Positions 5,975-14,219 of a DNA stretch of 16,699 nt are shown here, in pieces. A program made the translations under genes and the position numbers. The DNA is taken from assembly GCA_038244535.1 (NCBI GenBank), contig JBBRTJ010000079.1, positions 1 to 16,699 on the forward strand. The letters are read 5' to 3'. Below the pieces are notes generated by a model. That model ran no database searches. It was given only the letters and a program-made list of their open reading frames with translations, and had not been told where the DNA came from. Source of the stretch: JBBRTJ01 sp038244535. GTDB lineage: Bacteria > Actinomycetota > Acidimicrobiia > Acidimicrobiales > Ilumatobacteraceae. The stretch's first letter is position 1; the number at the start of each line of letters is the position of its first letter.

Positions 5975-7264
5975 GTGAACGAGTCGAACGTGGTGCGGGT
6001 GGGCGTGCTCGGGTGCGGGAACGTCGGTGCCGCGGTGGTGGCCCTCGTCGGCGAGCGGGCCGATGCCATCGAGGCCCGCACCGGCATGCGGCTCGAGGTC
6101 GCCCGGGTCGCCGTCCGCAACGTCAGCCGTGAACGCGAGGTCCGCCTTGCCGAAGGCGTCCTCACCCGGGATCCCATGGGCGTGGTCGACGACCCGACCA
6201 TCGACGTGATCGTCGAGGTGATCGGCGGCATCGAGCCCGCCCGCGAGCTCATCGTCGCCGCGCTGAAGAGCGGCAAGCCGGTGGTCACCGCGAACAAGGA
6301 ACTGCTGGCCAACGTCGGTGCCGAGCTGTTCGCCACCGCCGATGCGGCAGGCCGAGACCTGCTGTTCGAGGCGGCCGTTGCCGGTGGCATCCCGCTCATC
6401 CGGGTCCTGCGAGAGAGCCTCGCCGGCGAGCCCGTGCGCCGCATGCTCGGCATCGTCAACGGCACGACGAACTACATCCTGTCCAAGATGAGCGACGAGG
6501 GCGCCTCGTACGCACAAGCGCTGGCCGAGGCGCAGTCGCTGGGCTACGCCGAACGTGACCCCACCGCCGACGTCGAGGGGCTCGATGCCGCGGCCAAGGC
6601 CGCCATCATCGCCAGCATCGCCTTTGGCACCAGAGTCGTGGCCGGTGACGTCTACCACGAGGGCATCAGCCGCATCACCGGTGGCGACATCGCCGTCGCC
6701 GATCGCCTCGGCTACGTGGTGAAGCTCCTCGCCATCGCCGAGATCGACGAGGCCGGCGACGTCAGTGCTCGGGTCCACCCCGCCATGGTCCCCAAGCACC
6801 ACCCGCTGGCCAGCGTGCGCGACAGCTACAACGCGGTGTTCATCGAGGGCGGAGCAGTCGGGTCGCTGATGTTCTACGGCCGCGGTGCCGGCGGCATGCC
6901 CACCGCCAGCGCCGTGCTCGGCGACCTCATCGATGCCTCGCTCAACCTGCGCCGGGGCACTCATGCGTCGGTCGGCGCCTTGGCCCGTCGGCCGGTGAAG
7001 CCCATCGACCAGACCAGTGCCGAGTACTACGTCCCCCTCGAGGTGGTCGACCGGCCCGGCGTGCTGCATGCCGTCACCGGGGTGTTCGCCCGCCACGACG
7101 TGTCGATCCGGGCGGCCGAGCAAGAAGACACCGGCGACGCCGCCCGGCTCGTGTTCATCACCCACGTCGCCAGCGAAGCCGCGGTCCAGGCGACGCTGCG
7201 TGACCTTCGCGACCTCGACGTGGTCAAGCGAGTCGGCGCGCTGCTCCGCGTGATCGGCGCCTAG
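5975..7264 (+). CDS. hom: Homoserine dehydrogenase
   Basis: This 429-residue enzyme reduces aspartate-semialdehyde to homoserine with NAD(P)H, the branch step to threonine and methionine. The N-terminal Rossmann fold has VGVLGCGNVG (9-18). The catalytic core includes VTANKELLA (104-112), VNGTTNYIL (161-169), and the ADRLGYVVK region with Lys250. A C-terminal ACT domain (about 349-429, YYVPLEVVDRPGVLHAVTGV) is the usual site of threonine feedback inhibition. The GTG at 5975 is chosen because the fold begins immediately after it; the in-frame extension back to 5855 is not protein-like. The thrC start is 20 bases after the hom stop, so the two genes form an operon. It is monofunctional: no aspartokinase domain is fused. 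Confidence 0.95.
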   Translation: MNESNVVRVGVLGCGNVGAAVVALVGERADAIEARTGMRLEVARVAVRNVSREREVRLAEGVLTRDPMGVVDDPTIDVIVEVIGGIEPARELIVAALKSGKPVVTANKELLANVGAELFATADAAGRDLLFEAAVAGGIPLIRVLRESLAGEPVRRMLGIVNGTTNYILSKMSDEGASYAQALAEAQSLGYAERDPTADVEGLDAAAKAAIIASIAFGTRVVAGDVYHEGISRITGGDIAVADRLGYVVKLLAIAEIDEAGDVSARVHPAMVPKHHPLASVRDSYNAVFIEGGAVGSLMFYGRGAGGMPTASAVLGDLIDASLNLRRGTHASVGALARRPVKPIDQTSAEYYVPLEVVDRPGVLHAVTGVFARHDVSIRAAEQEDTGDAARLVFITHVASEAAVQATLRDLRDLDVVKRVGALLRVIGA

Positions 7265-7284
7265 CCGGAGCCCCGGCCTCGCCC

Positions 7285-8685
7285 ATGCGCTACATCTCCA
7301 CCCGCGGCCGGGCCCCCGAGCTCGGCTTCGCCGAGGTCCTCCTCGCCGGCCTCGCCAGCGACGGCGGCCTCTACGTGCCCGAGGTCTGGCCCGAGCTGCC
7401 GTCCCTGCTCGAGTCAGGCCAGCCCTACGCCCATCTGGCGGCCCGGGTGATGGCACCGTTCGTCGGCGACGACCTCGAACCGGGCGTGCTCGAGGCGCTG
7501 TGCAACGAGGCCTACGCCACCTTCCGCCACCCGGCCGTCGTGCCGCTCACCCAGATCGGCGACGACGAGTGGCTGCTCGAGCTGTTCCACGGGCCGACGC
7601 TCGCCTTCAAGGACGTGGCGCTCCAGCTCGTCGGCCGCCTGTTCGACCACGTCCTGGCCCAGCAGCAGCGCCACATCACCATCGTCGGTGCCACCAGCGG
7701 CGACACGGGTTCAGCCGCCATCGACGGGGTGAAGAGCTGTGCCAACGTCGACATCGTCATGCTCTACCCGGCCGGCAGGGTGAGCGAGGTGCAGCGCCTG
7801 CAGATGACCACGGTCGACTCGCCCAACGTCCACTGCGTCGCCATCGAGGGCACGTTCGACGACTGCCAGGACCTCGTGAAGGCGATGTTCGCCGACGAGC
7901 CGTTCCGTGAGCGCCACTCGCTCAGCGCGGTCAACTCCATCAACTGGGCCAGGGTCATGGCCCAGGTGCCGTACTACGTCGCCGCCGCGATGGCCCTCGG
8001 CGGCGGGCCCGCCCACCCGCGGCGTCCGGTGTCCTTCGCCGTCCCCACGGGGAACTTCGGCAACGTCCTGTCCGGTTGGGTGGCACATCAGATGGGGTTG
8101 CCCGTTGGGCGCTTCGTCGTGGGCTCCAACCGCAACGACATCCTGGCCCGCTTCCTCGCGACCGGGATCATGGCCGTCAGCGGGGTGGTGCCCACGCTCA
8201 GCCCGAGCATGGACATCCAGGTGTCGTCCAACTTCGAGCGCCTTCTCTTCGAGCTCAACCACCGCGATGGCGGGCTCACCACCGAGCAGCTCCAGCACTT
8301 CCGCTCGATCGGCACCCTCGTGGTCGAGGCCGAGCAGATGGAGGTGCTCGACCGGCTGTTCAGCGGTGCCCGCATCGATGACGATGGCACCGTCGCCGTC
8401 ATGGCTCAGCTCTACCTCGACAACGAGCTGCTGGTCGATCCCCACACGGCGGTCGGGATCGGCGCCGCTCGTGCGGTACGTCCACCGGCCGCGGACGGTC
8501 CCATGGTGGTGCTCGGCACGGCCCATCCGGCGAAGTTCCCCGATGCCGTCGAGCGGGCCACCGGCGTGCGCCCGACCCTGCCGGCGCACCTCGCCGACCT
8601 CCTGTCGCGACCCGAGCGATCGACCTCGTTGCCAAACGATCTCGTCGCGGTCCAGCGCTTCGTCGACGCGGCGTCCCCGCACTGA
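7285..8685 (+). CDS. thrC: Threonine synthase, long (E. coli/yeast-like) form
   Basis: This 466-residue PLP enzyme converts O-phosphohomoserine to threonine, the last step of the pathway. The N-terminus MRYISTRG...GLASDGGLYVP is the signature of the long ThrC form. PLP-binding Lys109 sits in GPTLAFKDVALQL, the phosphate-binding loop is GATSGDTGSAA (135-145), and SAVNSINWARVMAQVPYY and PTGNFGN follow. Mycobacterial ThrC is a shorter type of about 360 residues, so this gene belongs to a different branch even though it occupies the same locus. It probably shares the hom mRNA. No homoserine kinase gene (thrB), needed to make its substrate, follows as it does in mycobacteria. There is no strong ribosome-binding site, so coupling to hom translation is likely. 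Confidence 0.95.
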   Translation: MRYISTRGRAPELGFAEVLLAGLASDGGLYVPEVWPELPSLLESGQPYAHLAARVMAPFVGDDLEPGVLEALCNEAYATFRHPAVVPLTQIGDDEWLLELFHGPTLAFKDVALQLVGRLFDHVLAQQQRHITIVGATSGDTGSAAIDGVKSCANVDIVMLYPAGRVSEVQRLQMTTVDSPNVHCVAIEGTFDDCQDLVKAMFADEPFRERHSLSAVNSINWARVMAQVPYYVAAAMALGGGPAHPRRPVSFAVPTGNFGNVLSGWVAHQMGLPVGRFVVGSNRNDILARFLATGIMAVSGVVPTLSPSMDIQVSSNFERLLFELNHRDGGLTTEQLQHFRSIGTLVVEAEQMEVLDRLFSGARIDDDGTVAVMAQLYLDNELLVDPHTAVGIGAARAVRPPAADGPMVVLGTAHPAKFPDAVERATGVRPTLPAHLADLLSRPERSTSLPNDLVAVQRFVDAASPH

Positions 8686-8711
8686 TCGCGTCGGAGCCCC
8701 TCTCGCCCGTG

Positions 8712-8740
8712 TTGCCGCCGAGGTGATCGGTCGGTAGGGT
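8712..8740 (+). promoter_or_regulatory. Candidate rho promoter
   Basis: TTGCCG (8712-8717) and TAGGGT (8735-8740) are separated by exactly 17 bases and match the sigma-70-like consensus at four and three positions. The predicted start near 8747 would give rho a leader of about 186 bases, in contrast to the leaderless genes nearby. Confidence 0.4.
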
Positions 8741-8745
8741 GCCGC

Positions 8746-8765
8746 TGCTCGTGGTTCCACGAGCA
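8746..8765 (+). promoter_or_regulatory. Perfect 9+9 palindrome between thrC and rho
   Basis: TGCTCGTGG and CCACGAGCA are perfect inverted repeats separated by two T bases. The element starts at the predicted rho transcription start. It can be read as an operator overlapping +1, a hairpin capping the 5' end of the rho mRNA, or a T-tract-less terminator for hom-thrC. I cannot decide among these from sequence. The rest of the rho leader (8766-8917) is GC-rich and probably structured, with no convincing ORF. Confidence 0.5.
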
Positions 8766-8920
8766 CGAACGCCCGCCTCGAAGTTCTCGTTCAGAGTGCG
8801 TGCGGTCGTTCCCCGGAGCGGCACGGGAAGCCGCTTGGTCCGGGTCCCACCGTGACGTGGCCAAGTGGCTCGTTGGTGCCCCGGAACTACGGCGTCCCGC
8901 GTGCAGGCGAATCCCCCATG

Positions 8921-8928
8921 AAGGAAGG
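8921..8928 (+). promoter_or_regulatory. Ribosome-binding site of rho
   Basis: AAGGAAGG lies 4 bases before the ATG at 8933 and decides the start. It argues against the in-frame ATG at 8918 and the GTG at 8852. Confidence 0.7.
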
Positions 8929-8932
8929 TCCC

Positions 8933-10852
<1,920 letters not shown>

Positions 10853-10856
10853 CGGG

Positions 10857-10890
10857 GCGGCGCGCTGGCCGATATCGGTCGGTGCGCCGC
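10857..10890 (+). terminator. Strong hairpin between rho and rpmE
   Basis: GCGGCGC (10857-10863) pairs perfectly with GCGCCGC (10884-10890). The inner bases 10864-10883 continue the stem with three G-U pairs around a GATATC centre. The whole 34-base segment is therefore nearly self-complementary. It begins 5 bases after the rho stop. A CCCCTTTT run occurs about 15 bases further on, too far to be a standard T-tract. It is probably the rho terminator or 3' end. Confidence 0.5.
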
Positions 10891-10922
10891 TACGCTGCGC
10901 CGTCCCCTTTTCTCGCTGGGAG
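10891..10922 (+). promoter_or_regulatory. Candidate rpmE promoter and ribosome-binding site
   Basis: TACGCT (10891-10896) directly abuts the rho 3' hairpin and could be a -10 element giving a leader of about 25 bases. GGGAG (10918-10922) lies 5 bases before the rpmE ATG. No good -35 is seen; the upstream hairpin occupies that region. Confidence 0.4.
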
Positions 10923-10927
10923 CAACG

Positions 10928-11146
10928 ATGCAGACCGACATCCACCCGCGTTACGACGTCACCACCGTGCACTGCTCGTGCGGCAACGTCTTTGCCACGA
11001 AGTCCACCAAGCCGGGCGACCTCACCGTCGAGCTCTGCAACGAGTGCCACCCCTTCTTCACCGGCAAGCAGAAGCTGGTGGACACGGGCGGCCGAGTCGA
11101 GCGCTTCCAGCGCCGCTACGGCGAGCGCAAGGGCGCGAAGGCCTGA
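10928..11146 (+). CDS. rpmE: 50S ribosomal protein bL31, zinc-binding form
   Basis: This 72-residue protein of the large ribosomal subunit lies near the central protuberance and helps bridge the two subunits. The four zinc ligands are present: Cys16 and Cys18 in HCSCGN, and Cys37 and Cys40 in CNECHPFFTGKQK. It is therefore the zinc (C+) form; the paralogue lacking these cysteines replaces it under zinc starvation in many bacteria. The length is normal. It is followed after 15 bases by the unrecognised gene, so they are probably co-transcribed. Confidence 0.97.
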   Translation: MQTDIHPRYDVTTVHCSCGNVFATKSTKPGDLTVELCNECHPFFTGKQKLVDTGGRVERFQRRYGERKGAKA

Positions 11147-11161
11147 TCGTCGTCGGCCGCC

Positions 11162-12154
11162 GTGGCTGACCTCGAGCGGCGGAGCGCGCTGCTCGCACTC
11201 AAGCTGACCGCCCTCGTCCGCGATCACGCGGGCGAGGGCGCTGTCGTTCCCGGGCTCTGGCCGGGCGGGGCCGCACTCGTGCGGGGTGGTGAGGCCTGGG
11301 TGCTGGCCGACGAGCGGCCCGAGCGAGCGCTCGGCCCCGCGCTGGCGTGGGCCGATCAACAGGGCGTCGAGGCGCTCCACCTCCTCGCTGACAGCGATCA
11401 CGTTGGTGTTCTGGCGCGAAGGGCCCGGTTCTTCGCGCCCCCCGCTCCCGAGGTGCTGCGCGTCGAAGGGCGCGCCCTCGTGCTGGCGGAGCCCGCTACG
11501 TTCCCACCGCTCGGCGGCGTCCTCGATGCCCGGTTCGCGCCCTTCTACGGCCTCATGGAAGGCGCCGGCGTGACGCCGGTGCTCGAGCACGGTGTCCTCA
11601 CCGGCGAGTCCGGTGGCCTCGAGGTGTGCCGGGCGGTCATCGATCCGGACCTTGACGTGGCCCGGCTCGAAGTCGGCATCGGCGCGCACGATCGCGAGGC
11701 GTTCGCGCTCATGCACGGCGACGTGCCGACCAACGAGTCCCTGGCCACCGTGGCCCGCCAGATCGCCGCCCATCGCCGGCCCGGCGCCGAGCCCCACCCG
11801 CTCAACCGCATCGCCCCCGAGCGGCTCTTGCGCCACGTGCTCGTGCTCGACCCCACGCCGATCGGATTGGTGTCGCTCGTACCCGCGCCGCCTCCAGTGC
11901 CCCGCCCCCGGCTGCAAGACGTCGCCCCGTGTGCCGCGATCGGCGTCGATGCCGAGGGGGGAGACGTGGTGGTCGTGTGCTCGATCGGGGTCGATCTGGA
12001 CGTCGTGCCATGGGCGGCCGATGCCCGCGCCGCGCTCGGCCTGCCCGACGCGCCGTTGCTCGTCGTCGTGCCCGAGCGCGATGCGCTCCCGGTGACGCTG
12101 CGCCTCGCGGCCCGTTTGGCGCGGCCCGCGACCGTCGTCGGGTTGCGGCTCTAG
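11162..12154 (+). CDS. Protein of unknown function between rpmE and prfA
   Basis: I do not recognise this 330-residue protein. It starts at a GTG 15 bases after rpmE and ends 10 bases before prfA, in the same direction, so it is part of the translation-related cluster. It has no signal peptide, membrane segment or known nucleotide-binding motif. The N-terminal part (1-120) reads as alternating beta strands and helices, with GVEALHLLADSDHVGVLARRARFF and a strand-like VEGRALVLAEP. The centre (about 160-240) is the most charged part, with LEVGIGAHDREAFALMHGDVPTNES and RIAPERLLRH. The C-terminal part (about 265-330) again alternates hydrophobic strands (GGDVVVVCSIGVDLDVV, APLLVVVPERDAL). Codon use is like its neighbours, so it is a real, resident gene. 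It is not present at this position in mycobacteria. It may belong to nucleic-acid or ribosome biology by context only; that is a guess. Confidence 0.75.
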   Translation: MADLERRSALLALKLTALVRDHAGEGAVVPGLWPGGAALVRGGEAWVLADERPERALGPALAWADQQGVEALHLLADSDHVGVLARRARFFAPPAPEVLRVEGRALVLAEPATFPPLGGVLDARFAPFYGLMEGAGVTPVLEHGVLTGESGGLEVCRAVIDPDLDVARLEVGIGAHDREAFALMHGDVPTNESLATVARQIAAHRRPGAEPHPLNRIAPERLLRHVLVLDPTPIGLVSLVPAPPPVPRPRLQDVAPCAAIGVDAEGGDVVVVCSIGVDLDVVPWAADARAALGLPDAPLLVVVPERDALPVTLRLAARLARPATVVGLRL

Positions 12155-12164
12155 CCTCCCTTCG
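12152..12164 (+). promoter_or_regulatory. Candidate leaderless promoter of prfA
   Basis: TAGCCT (12152-12157) includes the stop codon of the preceding gene and is followed by 7 bases and the prfA GTG at 12165. There is no Shine-Dalgarno sequence. The spacing matches that before argS and hom, so prfA-prmC may have its own leaderless transcript besides read-through from rpmE. Confidence 0.4.
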
Positions 12165-13226
12165 GTGTTCGACCGCCTCGCCTCCCTCGTCGACGACCAT
12201 CACGCCCTCGAGGCGCAGCTCGCCGACCCCGAGGTGATCGGCGACCAGAACCGCCTCCGCGATGCCAGCCGCCGGTACAAGGAGCTCACGCCGGTCGTCG
12301 AGTGCTTCCAGCGCTACCGGGCCCGCGAGGGTGACCTGGCCTCGGCCAAGGAGCTGTTCGACGAGGCCGAGGGCGACGACCGCGATGCGATGTGGGCCGA
12401 GGTCCAGGCCGCCGAAGCCGACCTCGAAGGGCTCCAGGGCGAGCTGCACCAGTTGCTCCTGCCGAAGGACCCCAACGACGGCAAGGCGGTCATCATCGAG
12501 ATCCGCGGGGCCGAGGGGGGCGAGGAGGCGAACCTGTTCGCCCGTGACCTCTTCGACATGTACGTGGCCTACGCCGTCCGTCGTGGCTGGAAGATCGAGG
12601 TCTTGTCGTCCGATGCCTCTGACCTCGGCGGCTTCAACCTCATCACGTTCGTCGTGCGAGGGGACACGGCGTGGAGCCACCTGAAGTACGAGGGCGGCCC
12701 GCACCGCGTCCAGCGGGTGCCGGTGACCGAGAGCCAGGGCCGGGTGCACACGTCGTCGGCCACCGTGCTCGTGCTGCCCGAGGCCGAGGAGGTCGACGTC
12801 GAGATCGACGCCGGCGACCTTCAGATCGACGTGTACCGCTCGTCGGGTCCCGGTGGGCAGAGCGTCAACACGACCGACTCCGCGGTGCGCATCACCCACA
12901 AGCCGAGCGGGATCGTCGTGGCGATGCAGGACGAGCGCAGCCAGCTCCAGAACCGGGCCCGGGCCATGCAGGTGCTCCGGGCCCGATTGTTGAAGGCCGA
13001 GCAGGATCGCAAGGCATCGGCGCAGTCCGCCGAGCGCAAGGCCCAGGTGGGGGGCGGCGGCCGCTCGGAGAAGATCCGCACCTACAACTTCAAGGAGAAC
13101 CGCCTCTCCGACCACCGCATCGGCCTGACCATCTACCACCTGCAAGACGTTCTGGCCGGCGACCTCGACGAGGTGGTCGAGGCCCTGATCGCTGACGAGC
13201 GGGCGACGCAGCTCTCCGAGGGATGA
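12165..13226 (+). CDS. prfA: Peptide chain release factor 1
   Basis: This 353-residue protein recognises UAA and UAG in the ribosomal A site and releases the finished chain. The N-terminal helical domain is residues 1-100. The stop-codon reading motif is Pro-Val-Thr (186-188) in HRVQRVPVTESQGRVHTS, the PxT form that marks RF1 rather than the SPF of RF2. The catalytic GGQ is 230-232 in SSGPGGQSVNTTDSAVRITH; its glutamine is the target of PrmC. The length is usual for RF1. The GTG start at 12165 is the first residue of the normal RF1 fold (MFDRLASLVDDHHALEAQL). Its TGA overlaps the prmC ATG by 4 bases, so enzyme and substrate are translationally coupled. Confidence 0.97.
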   Translation: MFDRLASLVDDHHALEAQLADPEVIGDQNRLRDASRRYKELTPVVECFQRYRAREGDLASAKELFDEAEGDDRDAMWAEVQAAEADLEGLQGELHQLLLPKDPNDGKAVIIEIRGAEGGEEANLFARDLFDMYVAYAVRRGWKIEVLSSDASDLGGFNLITFVVRGDTAWSHLKYEGGPHRVQRVPVTESQGRVHTSSATVLVLPEAEEVDVEIDAGDLQIDVYRSSGPGGQSVNTTDSAVRITHKPSGIVVAMQDERSQLQNRARAMQVLRARLLKAEQDRKASAQSAERKAQVGGGGRSEKIRTYNFKENRLSDHRIGLTIYHLQDVLAGDLDEVVEALIADERATQLSEG

Positions 13227-14140
13227 CCGACGCCGCCGCCAACGCCGTCGATGGCACCCCAGCCGGCGCCGCCGCGGTGACGTGGCGGTCGCTTTGGCTC
13301 GAGGCCGCCGAGCGCCTCGGCGACCGTGACGACGCCCGCCGACTGGCCCAGGAGGCCTCGGGGATGGAGGGCGCGGACTGGATCCTTGGGATCGACCGCC
13401 CTGCCCACCATCGGGCCGTGGCCCACTTCGACTCGATGGTGGAGCGCCGCGTCGCCGGCGAGCCGCTGCAGCACGTGCTCGGCTCCTGGGGCTTCCGGAC
13501 GCTCGACCTGCTGTGCGACCGCCGGGTGTTGATCCCGCGTCCCGAGACCGAGCTCGTGGCCGGCCTGGCCATCGAGGAGGTCCGCCGCCTGCTCGGCGGC
13601 GTCAGCGCGACCGAGCTCCCCCTCGTCGTGGTCGATCTCGGTACGGGTAGCGGCGCGATTGCCTTGTCGCTGCTGGCCGAGCTGCCCCTCGAAGCCGTGG
13701 TCGTCTGGGCGACCGACGCCTCGCCCGAGGCCCTCGACGTCGCCGCGGCCAACGCCGCTGGCCTCGGCCGTCCGGCGGCCGGCCTCCGGCTGCGCCGAGG
13801 ACACTGGTTCTCCGCACTACCAGGAGAGCTGGCGGGCCAGGTGGCAGTGGTCGTCGCCAACCCGCCCTACGTCACCACGGCCGAGGTGCTGGACCGCTCC
13901 GTGCTCGACTGGGAGCCGCACGGCGCGCTGTTCGCGGGTCCCGACGGGCTGGACGACCTGCGGGTGATCCTGGCCGAGGCGCCCCGGTGGCTTCGCCCTG
14001 GTGGTGTCGTCGTGGTCGAGCACGGCGCCGCGCAGGGTCCGGCCGTGCGGGCCCTGGCCACCGCCGCCGGTCTCGTCGACATCGAGACCGTCGCCGATCT
14101 CGCCGGCCATGACCGCGCCCTGGTCTCCCGTCGCCCCTGA
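13223..14140 (+). CDS. prmC: Release factor glutamine methyltransferase
   Basis: This 305-residue enzyme methylates the glutamine of the GGQ motif in release factors using S-adenosylmethionine, which speeds peptide release. A small N-terminal helical domain (about 20-90) holds the release factor. The linker motif RRVLIPRPETE (100-110) is typical. The SAM-binding motif I is VVDLGTGSGAIALSL (136-150), and the active-site NPPY is 213-216 in VVVANPPYVTTAEV. The C-terminus LAGHDRALVSRRP is also characteristic. The length is slightly above the E. coli protein because of an Ala/Gly-rich N-terminal extension. The start is fixed by the ATGA overlap with prfA. It is the last gene of the plus-strand cluster here; the Sua5-like gene that follows in mycobacteria is absent. 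Confidence 0.95.
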   Translation: MTDAAANAVDGTPAGAAAVTWRSLWLEAAERLGDRDDARRLAQEASGMEGADWILGIDRPAHHRAVAHFDSMVERRVAGEPLQHVLGSWGFRTLDLLCDRRVLIPRPETELVAGLAIEEVRRLLGGVSATELPLVVVDLGTGSGAIALSLLAELPLEAVVVWATDASPEALDVAAANAAGLGRPAAGLRLRRGHWFSALPGELAGQVAVVVANPPYVTTAEVLDRSVLDWEPHGALFAGPDGLDDLRVILAEAPRWLRPGGVVVVEHGAAQGPAVRALATAAGLVDIETVADLAGHDRALVSRRP

Positions 14141-14153
14141 CCCCGGTCCATGA

Positions 14154-14181
14154 CACCGCGCTGGGACGATGGCCAGCGGTG
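14154..14181. terminator. Candidate bidirectional hairpin between prmC and the S9 peptidase
   Basis: GCTGG (14160-14164) pairs with CCAGC (14173-14177), and CACC (14154-14157) with GGTG (14178-14181), leaving a two-base bulge. The hairpin lies in the 79-base gap between two convergent genes, where one stem could serve both. There is no T-tract. Confidence 0.35.
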
Positions 14182-14219
14182 AGCGACGCGGATCGGCCCG
14201 GCGCGTGGTGGGAGCGGGT

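Noticed and set aside
5966..7456. A 496-codon open frame opposite hom and the thrC start
   Set aside because: Antisense shadow; repetitive Gly/Asp/Val/His sequence without domains.
7711..8766. A 351-codon minus-strand frame opposite thrC
   Set aside because: Overlaps a clear thrC and has no recognisable protein features.
8796..8855. A 19-codon GTG leader-peptide ORF in the rho leader
   Set aside because: No ribosome-binding site, no biased residue run that would suggest attenuation, and short enough to occur by chance.
11802..13145. A 447-codon minus-strand frame opposite the unknown gene and prfA
   Set aside because: Antisense to a certain prfA; composition is that of a shadow frame.
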